DNA from: Methanolobus halotolerans
Lineage (GTDB): Archaea > Halobacteriota > Methanosarcinia > Methanosarcinales > Methanosarcinaceae
DNA: 64,000 nucleotides
Direction: 5' to 3'
Assembly: GCF_004745425.1 (NCBI RefSeq)
Contig: NZ_PGGK01000004.1
Location: 62,001 to 126,000, forward strand
The notes beneath the pieces are model-generated. The model searched no databases, was not told the origin of the DNA, and worked only from the letters and a program-made list of their open reading frames with translations. The translations under genes were made by a program, and so were the position numbers. The first letter of the stretch is position 1. Each line of letters starts with the position of its first letter. Below, one piece after another: positions 8,665-19,979 of the stretch.

Positions 8665-9489
8665 TTAAGAGAGAAATTCAAGGCTGATGTCCACCCAGCG
8701 AGCCTGGTGGATGAGAGAACCCATGGATATTACGTGAACACCCGTTTTAGCATACTCTTCCAGATTCTCAGGCCCGATTCCGCCTGAAACCTCAATGACA
8801 ATATTTTCAGGCACAGATGCTTTTTTCAGGGCTGCCATTGTTTCTATTACAGTACCGGGATCCATATTGTCAAGCATAATGATATCCGCTCCAAGTCTTG
8901 CAGCCAGCAATGCATCTTCAGTGGACTCCACTTCCACCTCTATCTTCTGGGTGAAACTTGCCCTTTTTCGTGCAGATCCGACCGCAGACTCGATGCCCAT
9001 CATTTTTATATGATTATCTTTTATCATGACAGCATCCGACAGGTTGAACCGGTGAGGATCGCCACCCCCTGCAATGACCGCCATCTTCTCATGCTCACGT
9101 ATTCCAGGGGTGGTCTTTCTTGTGCATGCGATCTTTGCATCCGAGAAGTTCCTGACGATATTCACACATTTGCGGGTAAGTGTTGCAATTCCGCAAAGAT
9201 GTCCCAGAAAATTCAGTACCACACGCTCCGCCCTGAGTATCGATACAGAGCTGCCCCGGAGAGAAAAGATCACATCCCCCTCTCTGATGGTATTTCCTTG
9301 ATCATATTCTGTTTCGGCATTTATTCCGAGATAATCAAAAAAGGATCTGGCAATATCAAGCCCTGCAAGAGTACAGTCCTCTTTCGCAAAAATCACAGCA
9401 TGAACTTCCATGTCAGGAACCAGAGTACAGGAGACATCATTGAATCCGAGATCCTCCTGAAGATAATGTTCGATATCAGATATCAGCAT
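8665..9489 (-). CDS. nadC: Nicotinate-nucleotide pyrophosphorylase (quinolinate phosphoribosyltransferase)
   Basis: This enzyme joins quinolinate to PRPP, making nicotinate mononucleotide in de novo NAD synthesis. Conserved segments are RAERVVLNFLGHLCGIAT, ACTRKTTPGIR, GGGDPHRFNLSD (substrate-binding Arg/His), MIKDNHI, EVEVES, IMLDNM and SGGIGPENL. The ATG at 9489 is preceded by GGTGA and is preferred over an upstream TTG at 9504. Length (274 aa) is normal. It is divergent from nadX and nadA, so the three pathway genes sit together around one intergenic region of 129 bases. Confidence 0.96.
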   Translation of the reverse strand: MLISDIEHYLQEDLGFNDVSCTLVPDMEVHAVIFAKEDCTLAGLDIARSFFDYLGINAETEYDQGNTIREGDVIFSLRGSSVSILRAERVVLNFLGHLCGIATLTRKCVNIVRNFSDAKIACTRKTTPGIREHEKMAVIAGGGDPHRFNLSDAVMIKDNHIKMMGIESAVGSARKRASFTQKIEVEVESTEDALLAARLGADIIMLDNMDPGTVIETMAALKKASVPENIVIEVSGGIGPENLEEYAKTGVHVISMGSLIHQARWVDISLEFLS

Positions 9490-9618
9490 CCTTTCACCGC
9501 GCAATAATTGCCTTCAAGAGATTTATATGCTTTTAATGTGTTAAGGAAAACCTACTTAAGCAATCAATATAAGCAGTAATAAAAATGACAATCGACAGTG
9601 TAATTCCGGGAGAGCAGA

Positions 9619-10434
9619 ATGCTTAGAATAGGAGTAATAGGCTGCGGAACCATTGGAACAGCTATATGCAAAGCAATAGATAACGGGATAATTGAGGCAG
9701 AACTTGTTGCTATCTACGACAGGAATGTAGAAGATGTTGAAAAGCTGAAAAGTTCCCTTAATAGTTGCAGACCGGATACACTGGACATAATGGACATGTC
9801 CAAACAAATAGACCTTCTGGTAGAATGCGCCTCACAGGAAGCAGTATATGAAGTGATACCTGTTGCCCTTCTGGCACATTGCGATGTAATGATCATGAGC
9901 GTAGGGGCCTTTGCCGATGAGAAACTGCGCAAGACCATAGAAAACCTGGCCAGGAACAATAACTGCAAGGTATATATGCCATCGGGTGCCATCGTCGGTC
10001 TTGACGGGATTAAATCGGCATCTGTTGAAAAGATACATTCTGTGACACTGACAACACAAAAACCTCCGGGAGGACTTGCAGGTGCACCCTTTGTTGACAG
10101 GAACAATATCGAACTTGATAAGATAAATTGTAAAACTGTGCTGTTCGAAGGATCCGCAAGCGAAGCAGTCCGGGCTTTTCCTGCCAATGTGAACGTGGCA
10201 GCAACTTTGAGTCTTGCAGGCATCGGTTTTGAGAAGACGAGAGTAAGAATAGTTGCAAATCCGGCACTGACGCGCAACATCCATGAGATTACAGTGGAAG
10301 GTGCCTTCGGAGAATTTACAACAAGGATCGAGAACATACCTTCACCCACAAACCCCAGAAGCAGTTACCTCGCACCACTGTCTGCAATCGCCACACTCAG
10401 GATGATATCGAATCCTTTCCAGATAGGGACATAA
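9619..10434 (+). CDS. nadX: L-aspartate dehydrogenase
   Basis: NadX oxidises aspartate to iminoaspartate with NAD(P), replacing the oxidase NadB as the first step of NAD synthesis in many archaea. The 271-residue protein opens with a Rossmann loop, RIGVIGCGTIGTAI, and has the family segments ECASQEAVYE, PSGAIVGLDGI, TTQKPP, FPANVNVAATLSLAG and a C-terminal NPRSSYLAPLSAIA. It lies directly upstream of nadA and opposite nadC, which confirms the pathway. Confidence 0.94.
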   Translation: MLRIGVIGCGTIGTAICKAIDNGIIEAELVAIYDRNVEDVEKLKSSLNSCRPDTLDIMDMSKQIDLLVECASQEAVYEVIPVALLAHCDVMIMSVGAFADEKLRKTIENLARNNNCKVYMPSGAIVGLDGIKSASVEKIHSVTLTTQKPPGGLAGAPFVDRNNIELDKINCKTVLFEGSASEAVRAFPANVNVAATLSLAGIGFEKTRVRIVANPALTRNIHEITVEGAFGEFTTRIENIPSPTNPRSSYLAPLSAIATLRMISNPFQIGT

Positions 10435-10533
10435 AAGAACAATTATACTTCAGGCTATCCGGGAAATAAGCCGGATTACCAGCTGAGACACTGCAAGCAG
10501 CTTCCAGGAAAATAATAATTAATCGGTGATCCA

Positions 10534-11454
10534 ATGCAGGACCTACATACAACTATTGAAAAAATAGAAGATATTAAGACAGGGAAAAATGCTGTGATAC
10601 TGGCTCATAATTATGAAAGGGGTGAGATCCAGGACATAGCCGATTTTACAGGAGATTCCCTGGGGCTCAGCCAGCAGGCAGTGGAACAGGATGCGGATGT
10701 CATAGTGTTCTGCGGTGTTCATTTCATGGCAGAAAGTGCAGCCATACTGAGTCCCCACAAAACCGTGTTACTACCTGAGATCCATGCAGGATGTCCCATG
10801 GCATCCATGATAACTGCAGAAGCATTACGAACCGAAAAGAAAAAGTATCCTGATGCAGCTGTTGTCTGTTATGTTAATTCGACCGCAGAGGTCAAAGCAG
10901 AAAGTGATATCTGCTGCACTTCGGCAAATGCGGTTGAAGTTGTCAACTCGCTTGATGAAGAGGAGATACTTTTTGTACCTGACAAGAACCTTGCTGATTA
11001 TGTGGCCCGCAACAGCACGAAAAGGATAATTCCCTGGGAAGGCTACTGTCCTACGCACAATCAGATACTCGTCAGTGATATCCTACGCGTCAAGCAAGCA
11101 CACCCTGAAGCGGAAGTACTTGCACACCCGGAGTGCCGCAGGGATGTCCTTGAGATCTCGGACAGTGTCTTCAGCACCACAGGAATGCTGAACTACGCCA
11201 GGAAAAGCACTTGCATGGAATTTATCATTGCCACTGAGAGAGGCATACTTCACAGACTGGAAAAAGATAATCCCGAAAAGAGATTCTATTACGCATCGGA
11301 GTTCGCTGTCTGTCCCGAGATGAAGGCCATAGACCTTGATGCTTTACTGCTTTCTCTTGAGAGGATGCAATATGTCATCACTGTTCCCGAAGAGGTACGA
11401 GTGAGAGCAAAACTCGCCCTGGACAGGATGCTTGCTGTAAAAAGAAACAGGTAG
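10534..11454 (+). CDS. nadA: Quinolinate synthase
   Basis: NadA condenses iminoaspartate with dihydroxyacetone phosphate to quinolinate and holds a 4Fe-4S cluster on three cysteines. In this 306-residue protein the cysteine regions are visible as [10 protein letters not shown], a later CPEMKAI near the C-terminus, and one in the CCTSANA segment. Other family motifs are [48 protein letters not shown] and HPECRRDV. It follows nadX by 99 bases and precedes the prenyltransferase by 13. Confidence 0.97.
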   Translation: MQDLHTTIEKIEDIKTGKNAVILAHNYERGEIQDIADFTGDSLGLSQQAVEQDADVIVFCGVHFMAESAAILSPHKTVLLPEIHAGCPMASMITAEALRTEKKKYPDAAVVCYVNSTAEVKAESDICCTSANAVEVVNSLDEEEILFVPDKNLADYVARNSTKRIIPWEGYCPTHNQILVSDILRVKQAHPEAEVLAHPECRRDVLEISDSVFSTTGMLNYARKSTCMEFIIATERGILHRLEKDNPEKRFYYASEFAVCPEMKAIDLDALLLSLERMQYVITVPEEVRVRAKLALDRMLAVKRNR

Positions 11455-11467
11455 ACCCTTAAAGAAC

Positions 11468-12319
11468 ATGAAGGCATATCTTAAGTTGATACGATCAGGG
11501 AATTGCCTCATGGCTGCGATAGCCGCAACCATCGGCGTGTTCATCGCCTACAACATTCTCTTATCCAACTCCCAGGGAATTATTCCCTTTCCTTTATATG
11601 GATCGTTTATGGTATTTTTCACAGTATTCATGATAACCGGTGCAGGAAATGCCATCAATGATTACTTCGATGTGGAAATAGACAGGATCAACAAACCAGA
11701 CAGACCAATACCATCCGGCAGTATAAGCCCTTCCGGCGCCCTCTATTTCTCATTGGCGCTATTCATATCCGGAACATGGTCTGCACTTTTGATCAATCCG
11801 GCATGTGGTGCTATCGCCTTTTTCAATTCTCTGCTTCTTATTTACTACGCAAGGACACTCAAACGCACTGCATTTCTTGGTAACCTGGCGGTTGGTTACC
11901 TCACAGGCTCCGCTTTCCTTTTCGGAGGAGCGGTATTCTTTGAAAGAGGAGGAATTGAAAGTGTTTTCGTGCTTTTCCTGCTTGCCACCCTGGCAACTCT
12001 TGCCAGAGAGATAGTAAAGGACATTGAAGATATTGAGGGCGACTTCAAGGACGGTGCGCGTACACTCCCCATCGTGATCGGGCCAAAAAAAGCTGCCGCT
12101 TTTGCAGCCCTGATCAGCCTTGTCGCTGTGCTGGCAAGTCCTCTGCCATACTTACAGTCCCTGATGAGTGTCAGGTACCTCGCCCTTGTGGCTGTTGCCG
12201 ATCTGCTGTTTGTGATCGCGGTATATGAGATCCTGGGCAAAGATGATCCTCAAAGGTCATCCCACATGTTCAAACTGGCAATGACATTTGCCCTGATAGC
12301 ATTCCTTGCAGGTGCCTGA
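11468..12319 (+). CDS. UbiA-family prenyltransferase, probable digeranylgeranylglyceryl phosphate synthase
   Basis: DGGGP synthase attaches the second geranylgeranyl chain in archaeal membrane-lipid synthesis. The 283-residue protein has about eight TM helices and the two Asp-rich UbiA motifs: NAINDYFDVEIDRINKPDRP (residues about 61-80) and REIVKDIEDIEGDFKDGARTLP. The same window holds GGGP synthase (44101), which makes its substrate. Its stop codon abuts that of the convergent SAM synthetase with no gap (TGATCA). Confidence 0.88.
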   Translation: MKAYLKLIRSGNCLMAAIAATIGVFIAYNILLSNSQGIIPFPLYGSFMVFFTVFMITGAGNAINDYFDVEIDRINKPDRPIPSGSISPSGALYFSLALFISGTWSALLINPACGAIAFFNSLLLIYYARTLKRTAFLGNLAVGYLTGSAFLFGGAVFFERGGIESVFVLFLLATLATLAREIVKDIEDIEGDFKDGARTLPIVIGPKKAAAFAALISLVAVLASPLPYLQSLMSVRYLALVAVADLLFVIAVYEILGKDDPQRSSHMFKLAMTFALIAFLAGA

Positions 12320-13534
12320 TCAATAAAGGGATATCATGCCCCTTGCAAGTTCCATGGTGAACTCGCCTATATTTTCCAGCTCCTTATCTATGACTTCAGT
12401 AACCTCGTCCTGTACTGACTCCACCGTACCCTTTTTCATGATGAGCTGTGCTGCAGCCACCTTCGGTTTGTCAATTGGGACACCGATGTCACTCAGGAGC
12501 CATACATAGGCTTCTTCCACATCAGGTACGTTGTTGTATATCCTGTCAGCTATACGATGCGAGAGAATATTGTATATCTTTCCTACATGACTCACAGGAT
12601 TCTTTCCGGCTGCCGCTTCGCTGCTTACCGGCCTGTTCAATGGGATAATACCGTTCACCCGGTTCCCACGGCCCACCTGTCCACAATCCGCATCCTCTGC
12701 CGATGTGCCCGTGACAGTGGTATATATTCCGTTCATGCCGCGGCCCGGCATATCAAGGTTGTTAAGTGAGAAAGTGGTATTCATTGACACTCCTTTTTCT
12801 TCTACATAACCGGAAATGAAACTGTCAATAGCATCTGTAAGGTTGTTCTTCATACGGAAGTAGTGCTCTTCGGACTCCAGAAAACGATCAACCACCGGCA
12901 TGGCCACTGTCATATCAAAATCATTGCCCTTTCTCACACCCATGACCTTAATATCCTCCCCGGATTCAGGGTATTGTTCCTTGAAGTCAGGGGAGTTCAG
13001 GTATTTTTCCGTATCCAGTACCATACTCTCTGTGAAGGATAGAGGAGCATATCCCACTGCAGCAGAGCTATCATTGGCACCAAGCACTTCACCTTTTCTT
13101 CTGAAAATATCTGTCAGTTCAGCAGAACCTGGTTTCAGCTCCACCTGATAATCCACGTACTCAGGCTCAACGAAACGCAAATTCTCATCGAACCATCTGG
13201 TTGCTGTGTCTATCGCCATGCTGCAGACATCAATGTCCTTTCCATCTGCCGAGAATGTAGCACGGTCACCAATGACCAGCAGCATAGGCTGCGTCACCAT
13301 CCCCCCTCCGAAAATACCTGTAACTTCCCCCGCCACAAGCAGACATTTGTCGACATTGTGGTGGAGGATCTCCCCGAACTCCTGAAGATATTCACCGGAC
13401 AGTCTCACAGATATATTGTCCATTATTGCATCACAAATACTGTCAGGATGACCCAGTCCTTTTCTTTCGACAATCTCAAGCTGCTGTGCTGCTGCACAGG
13501 ATGATTTGAATTCTTCTACTGTTATATTTCTCAA
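12320..13534 (-). CDS. mat: S-adenosylmethionine synthetase, archaeal type
   Basis: The enzyme makes SAM from methionine and ATP; archaeal MAT is only distantly related to bacterial MetK. Motifs include [66 protein letters not shown] and [17 protein letters not shown]. The frame opens to 13654, overlapping the next gene. The TTG at 13534 has GGGGGT six bases upstream, and the protein then begins LRNITVEEF, matching the MRNI-type start I recall for other archaeal MATs (about 404 aa). ATG at 13588 or 13564 are the alternatives. Confidence 0.93.
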   Translation of the reverse strand: MRNITVEEFKSSCAAAQQLEIVERKGLGHPDSICDAIMDNISVRLSGEYLQEFGEILHHNVDKCLLVAGEVTGIFGGGMVTQPMLLVIGDRATFSADGKDIDVCSMAIDTATRWFDENLRFVEPEYVDYQVELKPGSAELTDIFRRKGEVLGANDSSAAVGYAPLSFTESMVLDTEKYLNSPDFKEQYPESGEDIKVMGVRKGNDFDMTVAMPVVDRFLESEEHYFRMKNNLTDAIDSFISGYVEEKGVSMNTTFSLNNLDMPGRGMNGIYTTVTGTSAEDADCGQVGRGNRVNGIIPLNRPVSSEAAAGKNPVSHVGKIYNILSHRIADRIYNNVPDVEEAYVWLLSDIGVPIDKPKVAAAQLIMKKGTVESVQDEVTEVIDKELENIGEFTMELARGMISLY

Positions 13535-13607
13535 AGATATACCCCCATGTACCCCTACATGCATTTTGGCTGTAATCTTATTTGACATTGTAGTACTATA
13601 AGAATGT

Positions 13608-14318
13608 TTAAACTTCCGGATCCTCCACATGAAGGATGTTTGCCATAGAGGCATGTTCCAGATACTCCTTCAGTATCATTGGAAAAGTGCTTGCAGGAAC
13701 GAAGCGTACCCCAAGTTCCTCAGCCCATTTCTGTATACCGAAATCACTTGCAACAACCGCAGCTTCAAGCTCCTTTGCGAGAATAAGCACATCGATGTCG
13801 GGTGCGCTGTCGAGTATACCATAGCGCATGGTTGAGCGATATTTGTTCCGGAATTTGCCGATATGTCCGCCTATGACCCTTCTCTCGGTATCCGCATCAA
13901 TGTCCTTCTTGTTATCAGCCTTGGTAGTTATAAAAAGGCACTCGGTAGATGAGTTCCATATTGTCTCTTCCGCAATTGTCATTCCTTTGTTGATGCGCTC
14001 CCGCATATAGGATACATATTCATGGAAAACCTTGGAAGGTATTTGCACATTATACCGGTCAGGAGCCTTCTTTACTAGCCATGTATCTATCTTTGCGATA
14101 ACATCCTGATCACACACATTGTTCTGTGCGAATTCCCGCAGTTCATTGTACACTGAAGGGAAGGGTACATAGCAACTGATCCCAAGCTGCATCCGTGCGG
14201 AAGCTATCAGCTCCAGGATCTTACGCATCCCGTCACACATGCTCTCAATCCCCATCTTCTCCCTGGCATACAGGTCTGTCAATGCAGTAGTATCCAGAAC
14301 AAAACGCTGTCTCAACAT
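13608..14318 (-). CDS. RNA ligase partner/HARP protein: PIN-domain, protein-only RNase P homologue
   Basis: The 236-residue protein has a PIN-domain start, [12 protein letters not shown] (first acidic residue), and later acidic positions in [14 protein letters not shown] and [15 protein letters not shown]. This is the pattern of the family first annotated as RNA ligase partner protein. Its Aquifex member was later shown to be a minimal protein-only RNase P, and archaeal members are called HARPs. In archaea that also have RNA-based RNase P its cellular role is unclear. The ATG at 14318 has GAGG about 7 bases upstream; an earlier GTG at 14339 is less likely. It lies 73 bases upstream of the SAM synthetase start on the same strand. 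Confidence 0.83.
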   Translation of the reverse strand: MLRQRFVLDTTALTDLYAREKMGIESMCDGMRKILELIASARMQLGISCYVPFPSVYNELREFAQNNVCDQDVIAKIDTWLVKKAPDRYNVQIPSKVFHEYVSYMRERINKGMTIAEETIWNSSTECLFITTKADNKKDIDADTERRVIGGHIGKFRNKYRSTMRYGILDSAPDIDVLILAKELEAAVVASDFGIQKWAEELGVRFVPASTFPMILKEYLEHASMANILHVEDPEV

Positions 14319-14704
14319 GCAATTCCTCTTACCCGACACCAGTCCTTAATCAGATCTGTCAAGTGATATACACATTAATGTGTGCGTCGGGGTTAAAGTA
14401 TTTTTGCTAGTTTTATTTTAGATCAATTCTGAGACGGCAGGAAAGAAGCCTCAAATGAAAATACAAGATCTGTAATTGATCTTTCATCCCTTGCGAATAT
14501 TTTCGAAGTATTAGCACTAGTATATAAAGTGATTGCACATGATAAAATTTACCTCTATATATATTTATCCATTACCATAATAAAAAAGCAAAACAGACAG
14601 TTATTAATTCATTTGAAATATAGTAACTTTTATATAGAAAAATCGGATGATACTCTTCCGTAAAAAATACTACAACTTCAATAGTGTAATAATCAGGGAT
14701 AATT
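14319..14704. other. Intergenic region with divergent promoters and a 14-bp palindrome
   Basis: This AT-rich gap separates the HARP gene and the chemoreceptor gene. It contains the perfect palindrome ACACATTAATGTGT at 14370-14383, about 52 bases upstream of the HARP start, and a TATA-like TTTTATATA near 14629-14637 upstream of the chemoreceptor. I see no RNA gene or credible small ORF. Confidence 0.5.
14370..14383. repeat. Perfect 14-bp palindrome upstream of the HARP gene
   Basis: The bases ACACATTAATGTGT read the same on both strands. The position in the likely promoter of the HARP gene makes it a candidate regulator site. No known operator was recognised. Confidence 0.45.
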
Positions 14705-16852
14705 ATGAATTTTCAAAACTTCAGTATCAAAAATAAACTGCTTTTATACATTGTGGTCAGCATCACTTTATTGATGGCGGTCAGCACATATGTGATCGTA
14801 GACAAGGTAACTGACCAAGAACTGGAATCAGCAAAAGCCCAGACCGAAAGTATGGCTCAAAGTTATGCCTACAAATACGACAGTGATATCTATTCGAACA
14901 AACTGCTCGCAGAGACTCTTGCAAATACTATGGAAAATTACAGGAGTAATGACAGGGATGAGGTGAATGCCATCCTTAAAAATATGCTTGAAGAGAATCC
15001 CGCATTGCTGGGCACCTATGTAGGATACGAAGCCGGGGCCTTTGATGATAACGATGCAGCTTTTGCAAACTCTGAAGGACATGACACCACAGGGAGATTC
15101 ATCCCCTACTGGAGCAGAATAGGAGGTACTGTCGCTCTTGACCCGCTTGCAGGATATGAGACCGACGATTACTACCAGTTACCTAAATCCCTGAAAGAAA
15201 ATGTTATCCTGGAGCCTTTTATGTATGACGGGGTTATGATGGTCAGCTACGTATCGCCAATCATCAGGAACAGGGAATTTGCCGGAATAGCAGGCGTGGA
15301 TGTTGCTCTGGATTATATCGATGATGAAGTGTCCCGGGTAACTGTTTTTGATACAGGTTACGCATTTATGGTCAGTAATTCCGGAGTGTTTATGTCACAT
15401 CCTACTGAAAAGGAATGGATAGGTACACAGTCCCTTACCGACTTCAATGATCCGAAAATGAATCAGATGGCAGCAGACATCAGAAAAGGTGTTACCGGAC
15501 ACATCGAGGGAGTTATCGATCCAACAACCGGTAAAAAGGTCAACATGGTTTATCATCCTGTGGAAACCGCCAATTTCGGCTTCGTCCTGATGATTCCCGA
15601 AGAGGAGATACTGGCAGATGCAATGGCTCTCAGAGATCAGCTAATACTCATATCTATTATCGGAATAATCGCCATGGCAGGAATCGCCTTCATTATCGCC
15701 AGATCTATTACAAAGCCAATAAATAATATCGTTTCTGATTTCAAGCAGATATCCAGTGATGCACTCATGGGAAAGCTCGACACCAGGGCAAACACCAATG
15801 TAGGAATCGATTTTGAGGCTATTCCAAGAGGTCTGAACGACATAATGATATCACTTACGGACATTATAAGTTCTGTGAGCACTAACGCCCGCAATGTTGC
15901 AGTAACATCCGAGGAGATGTCTGCATCCATCGAACAGATAACAGCCGCTACCAGCCAGATATCTCAGAATGTGAACAGTATCTCCACGGGAGCTCACAAC
16001 CAGTCTTTTAAGACAGAGGAAGTTGCAAGGGCCATGGCCGATATGACCAATAACGTCCAGGAGATTGCCAGCAATGCGCAAAAAGCAGCGGAATCGGCCA
16101 CTTCCACAAGTGATATAATCAGAAACGTCGGCAAACAGTCAGAAGACATGTTACATCAGATGAATGATATCAAGCAGTCGACTGATGGTTCCGCAGTGGC
16201 TATCCGGGAGCTTGATGCCAAATCAAAGCAGATAGAAGAAATTGTCAGTCTTATAACAAACATTGCTGACCAGACCAACCTGCTTGCACTCAATGCTGCG
16301 ATCGAAGCAGCAAGGGCAGGAGAACATGGCCGTGGATTTGCTGTTGTTGCAGATGAGGTTCGCAAACTTGCGGAAAATTCAGGCAATGCTGCCAGCCAAA
16401 TCTCAGAACTTATCCTTGAGATACAGTCCAGTACAAGTGTCGCTGTCGGTTCAATGGAAAAAGGTACAGAGACCGTCGAATCCGGCGTCACATCTCTTAA
16501 ATCTACTGTGGAAGCGGTACTGGGCATCGTAGAGGAAAGCAGCAGAGTAGCCACAATGGCTCAGAACATAGCAGCTGCAGCCCAGGAACAATCCGCATCC
16601 ATTGAAGAGATCACAGCTTCCATGGACGAGGTTGCCTCCATATCCCAGGACGCTGCATCCGGGACCGAGGAAACATCCGCAGCCGTGGAACAGCAGAGCG
16701 CTTCCATGCAGGAACTTGCTCAAAACTCCCAGGAACTTGCGGGAATGGCAGCGACAATGCAGGAAATGGTAGAGAAGTTCGTACTATCCCAGGAAGAACT
16801 TGAAATGCAGCCGGATTCACCGCTGGCACTGAAGAATGTGAAGGGACTATGA
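14705..16852 (+). CDS. Methyl-accepting chemotaxis protein with dCache sensor
   Basis: The 715-residue chemoreceptor has TM1 (about residues 11-31), a large extracellular domain of dCache type (about 35-305), TM2 (about 311-332) and a HAMP-like linker. The cytoplasmic helical rod carries the highly conserved hairpin tip in the order [35 protein letters not shown] (about residues 518-556). It would signal to CheA/CheW; no che genes are in the window. The ligand is unknown; small organic acids, amino acids or methylated compounds are typical for dCache domains. Confidence 0.93.
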   Translation: MNFQNFSIKNKLLLYIVVSITLLMAVSTYVIVDKVTDQELESAKAQTESMAQSYAYKYDSDIYSNKLLAETLANTMENYRSNDRDEVNAILKNMLEENPALLGTYVGYEAGAFDDNDAAFANSEGHDTTGRFIPYWSRIGGTVALDPLAGYETDDYYQLPKSLKENVILEPFMYDGVMMVSYVSPIIRNREFAGIAGVDVALDYIDDEVSRVTVFDTGYAFMVSNSGVFMSHPTEKEWIGTQSLTDFNDPKMNQMAADIRKGVTGHIEGVIDPTTGKKVNMVYHPVETANFGFVLMIPEEEILADAMALRDQLILISIIGIIAMAGIAFIIARSITKPINNIVSDFKQISSDALMGKLDTRANTNVGIDFEAIPRGLNDIMISLTDIISSVSTNARNVAVTSEEMSASIEQITAATSQISQNVNSISTGAHNQSFKTEEVARAMADMTNNVQEIASNAQKAAESATSTSDIIRNVGKQSEDMLHQMNDIKQSTDGSAVAIRELDAKSKQIEEIVSLITNIADQTNLLALNAAIEAARAGEHGRGFAVVADEVRKLAENSGNAASQISELILEIQSSTSVAVGSMEKGTETVESGVTSLKSTVEAVLGIVEESSRVATMAQNIAAAAQEQSASIEEITASMDEVASISQDAASGTEETSAAVEQQSASMQELAQNSQELAGMAATMQEMVEKFVLSQEELEMQPDSPLALKNVKGL

Positions 16853-16878
16853 GAAAGTCCCTTTCATTATTTTATTTT
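16841..16878 (+). terminator. Hairpin plus T-rich tail after the chemoreceptor gene
   Basis: An 8-bp stem (AAGGGACT and AGTCCCTT) with a 7-base loop overlaps the stop codon. It is followed by a T-rich stretch at 16863-16878, an intrinsic-like terminator for the plus strand. Confidence 0.6.
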
Positions 16879-16889
16879 AGAGATAAAGA

Positions 16890-19130
16890 TTATTGGTAAC
16901 CCGTTCCCTCATCCACATCCATTACCTTTTCCTCTTCATTGGCCGCATACCGTGCGAAGGACCCGGATGCCTGTTCATAGAAACTCATGGCTGAACGGGA
17001 AGTAGTAGGTTTAACACGCTTTGTCGCCTTTCGGAAATGTTCGGAAGTGACCTTTATGCCTTTTATTCTGGTTTTTATTTCCTCCCGGCTGACTCCGGGA
17101 GTAACTACCTCACGCAGGGCAAGCATTGAAGCCTCACGGCAGATAGCTTCTATATCAGAACCTACATAACTGTCTGTCATTTCTGAAAGCTCACGGACAT
17201 TAACATCATCTGCAAGAGGCTTATTGCTGAGGTGTATCCTGAATATCTTTTCCCTGCCCTTTTTGTCAGGCGGACGCACGTATATCAGCCTGTCGAAGCG
17301 ACCAGGACGCAACAGGGCAGGGTCTACTATATCCGGGCGGTTGGTTGCTGCCACTATGACCACGTCCTTGAGCTCTTCCACACCATCGATCTCGGTGAGT
17401 ATCTGGCTCACCACCCGCTCGCTTGCATGAGCGTCTGTGCTCGAGCCACGCTCCGAGGCCATAGCATCGATCTCATCAAAGAATATCACCGTAGGAGCTG
17501 CTTGTTTTGCCTTACGGAAGGTTTCACGCACAGCGCGTTCGGACTCTCCGATATACTTGCTGAGAAGTTCGGGACCCTTGATGCTGATGAAATTTGCCTC
17601 ACTCTCAGTGGCCACAGCCTTTGCAAGCATTGTCTTACCTGTTCCGGGGGGGCCAAAGAGCATAATCCCTCTTGGCGGTCTTGTGCCCACGGCATCGAAA
17701 AGTTCGGGAAATTTCAGCGGCCATTCCACAGCTTCGGCCAGTTCCTGCTTGGCATTCTCCAGCCCGCCTATGTCATCCCATTTCACAGACGGGACCTCCA
17801 CGAAGACCTCACGCATGGCAGAAGGTTCAATGTTCTTTAGCGCATCATCGAAATCTTTTCTGGTAACGATCAGTTTTTCCATGAACTCAGGAGGGATCTC
17901 ATCCTCCACATCATCGATCTTCAGTTCAGGAAGCAAACGCCTGAGTGCATGCATTGCAGCTTCCTTGCACAGAGAAGAAACGTCAGCACCCACAAATCCA
18001 TGTGTTACCCCTGCAATCTCCTCAAGGGCCAGCCCTTGCTCAAGCGGCATGCCACGGGTATGGACAAAGAGTATCTGCAGTCTACCCTCCGCATCCGGGA
18101 TACCAACTTCTATCTCTCTGTCAAAACGTCCTCCCCGCCGCAGAGCCTCGTCAATGGAATTCGGACGGTTGGTTGCGCCTATAACTATAACCTTGCCCCT
18201 TGAGGCAAGCCCATCCATCAGTGAGAGCAGTTGTGCGACCACCCTGCGTTCCATCTCCCCGACAACCTCATCACGCTTTGGAGCTATTGAATCGATCTCA
18301 TCTATAAATACTATTGAAGGAGCGTTCTTTTCAGCGTCCTCGAATATCTCCCGCAGTTTCTGTTCACTTTCCCCGTAGTACTTTGACACTATCTCCGGAC
18401 CGCTCACTGAAGTAAAATTGGCATCTGTCTCACTTGCAACGGCTCTTGCTATCAAAGTCTTCCCGGTGCCGGGAGGACCGAACAGGAGCACACCTTTTGG
18501 AGGGTCAATGGAAAGCTTCTCGAACAATTCGGGATGTTTCAGGGGCAGTTCGATCATCTCCCTCACGAGTCCCAGTTCCCTCTTGAGCCCACCTATATCC
18601 TCATAAGTTATCTGGCCTGCAACACTTTCCTGCACAACCGTACTTTCCCTGAGCTGTATCTGCGTGTTCCTGCTGACTATCACAGGACCGGAGGGTTTTG
18701 TTGACAGCACGACAAAAGAGATAGGATTATTAACGGCCTCAACCCGGATGCTCTGACCCTTTGTGATGGGACGGCCCTCCAGTATCCTAAGAATAAAACG
18801 CGCACCCCCCACCAGGCGGGTTTCCCTTGTGGGTGCCAGCACGATTCTTTCCGCTTCTGTTGCTGCAACCTTCCTGACGGTAGCCCTGTCATCTATACCC
18901 ACTTTTGCATTATTGCGGAGATTTCCGTCTATTCTGATAATGTCCTTGCCTGCATCATCAAGATATCCCGGCCAGACTATGGCATAGCATTTCTCCTTGT
19001 TCCCGATCTCAACGATATCGCCGCTGATGACACCAATACTCTGCATCAGGTCCTTATCAAGCCTCGCAATGCCTCTTCCGACATCACGAGGATAGGCCTG
19101 TCCCACACTTACGGTAATCTCCTCGGTCAA
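16890..19130 (-). CDS. Cdc48/p97 (VAT)-type AAA+ ATPase
   Basis: This 746-residue unfoldase has the full p97 layout. An N-terminal double-psi barrel region (about 1-175) is followed by AAA domain D1 with Walker A GPPGTGKT at 218-225 and Walker B VFIDEID at 274-280. AAA domain D2 has Walker A at 493-500 and FFDEIDA about 50 residues later, plus arginine-finger segments in both ([18 protein letters not shown]). The hexamer extracts and unfolds proteins, in archaea probably feeding the proteasome. The C-terminal tail ends acidic ([15 protein letters not shown]). Length and order are normal. It is convergent with the chemoreceptor gene. Confidence 0.96.
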   Translation of the reverse strand: MTEEITVSVGQAYPRDVGRGIARLDKDLMQSIGVISGDIVEIGNKEKCYAIVWPGYLDDAGKDIIRIDGNLRNNAKVGIDDRATVRKVAATEAERIVLAPTRETRLVGGARFILRILEGRPITKGQSIRVEAVNNPISFVVLSTKPSGPVIVSRNTQIQLRESTVVQESVAGQITYEDIGGLKRELGLVREMIELPLKHPELFEKLSIDPPKGVLLFGPPGTGKTLIARAVASETDANFTSVSGPEIVSKYYGESEQKLREIFEDAEKNAPSIVFIDEIDSIAPKRDEVVGEMERRVVAQLLSLMDGLASRGKVIVIGATNRPNSIDEALRRGGRFDREIEVGIPDAEGRLQILFVHTRGMPLEQGLALEEIAGVTHGFVGADVSSLCKEAAMHALRRLLPELKIDDVEDEIPPEFMEKLIVTRKDFDDALKNIEPSAMREVFVEVPSVKWDDIGGLENAKQELAEAVEWPLKFPELFDAVGTRPPRGIMLFGPPGTGKTMLAKAVATESEANFISIKGPELLSKYIGESERAVRETFRKAKQAAPTVIFFDEIDAMASERGSSTDAHASERVVSQILTEIDGVEELKDVVIVAATNRPDIVDPALLRPGRFDRLIYVRPPDKKGREKIFRIHLSNKPLADDVNVRELSEMTDSYVGSDIEAICREASMLALREVVTPGVSREEIKTRIKGIKVTSEHFRKATKRVKPTTSRSAMSFYEQASGSFARYAANEEEKVMDVDEGTGYQ

Positions 19131-19211
19131 CTTGAATCACCACGGTAAAAGTATAAAGCATCCGCTAAAACGTTAATGGTCAGACAGATATAGAAAAGCA
19201 TACCGGATATT

Positions 19212-19238
19212 AAAAAGATCTGAGCTAAAATCAGCTCA
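19212..19238 (-). terminator. Hairpin terminator of mfnB
   Basis: Reading on the minus strand, the 6-bp stem TGAGCT/AGCTCA with a 6-base loop overlaps the mfnB stop codon. It is followed by a run of five T at 19216-19212. Confidence 0.55.
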
Positions 19239-19934
19239 CATCTCTTTTTTTAATCTGGCAACCAGTTCTTCCTTGATACAGGACGCCCTGTCGCCTCCGC
19301 ATACCATACCGCGCACGCCGATTATATCAGGCTTGATACGTTTGAGCATAGGGAGGTCCTCGAATTTCAGGGTGCCTGCAAGTGCGGACAGAAGACCCTG
19401 ATCACGGATGGCATCTGTGAACATGGTCAGTTCTTCCTCAGTCATGAACTCGAATGTGGAACGTCCGTCCTTTATACCAGTATCAAGCATCACAACGTCA
19501 ACACCTGCCCGCGCGCCGATTGCCGGAAGCAGTTGAGGGGATATTGAATTGATTCTCTTGTAGTCGGAATAGCCGGATGCCACTACCTTCTTGCCGGGAT
19601 CCATATCCTTGACAGCCCTTGTTATACTGGTGAGCATGTCAAGTGCCTGCTCCTCGGTCTGTACATCATAGAGCCCTACCTTGATATACTGTGCACCGGC
19701 AACGGCAGCACCAAGGGCCGCAAGAGAGGCGGTGCCTGGCTTATAATTAAAGTCCCCGATAGTTGCACTTATAGGTTTGCGGGAATCTATAGCTTCTTTC
19801 ACAGACTTGATAACCCATGGAAAATTGGCGCCCAATGAACCTTCTTTCGGATTTTTCACATCAATTATGTCAGCACCACCTTGGTGTGCTGCGATTGCCT
19901 CTTCAGGGCTAATGGGACTGACGAGTAGTTTCAT
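19236..19934 (-). CDS. mfnB: (5-formylfuran-3-yl)methyl phosphate synthase, methanofuran biosynthesis
   Basis: MfnB condenses two glyceraldehyde 3-phosphate molecules to the furan precursor of methanofuran, the C1 carrier of methanogenesis. The 232-residue TIM barrel begins MKLLVSPISPEEA. The active-site residues I recall from the Methanocaldococcus enzyme are all present at the same numbers: Asp25, Lys27 (DVKNPKEGSLG), Lys85 (YIKVGLYD), Asp151 and Lys155 (DTGIKDGR). A hairpin terminator follows. It is divergent from the HisA-like gene with only 45 bases between them, which hints at shared control. Confidence 0.95.
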   Translation of the reverse strand: MKLLVSPISPEEAIAAHQGGADIIDVKNPKEGSLGANFPWVIKSVKEAIDSRKPISATIGDFNYKPGTASLAALGAAVAGAQYIKVGLYDVQTEEQALDMLTSITRAVKDMDPGKKVVASGYSDYKRINSISPQLLPAIGARAGVDVVMLDTGIKDGRSTFEFMTEEELTMFTDAIRDQGLLSALAGTLKFEDLPMLKRIKPDIIGVRGMVCGGDRASCIKEELVARLKKEM

Positions 19935-19979
19935 AGTATAAACCTCTTTTTTATAGCATGACAGATGTATGAATTAAAT

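Noticed and set aside
17437-18378. 313-codon plus-strand frame within cdc48
   Set aside because: Mirror frame of a strongly conserved AAA ATPase; composition is typical of antisense shadows.
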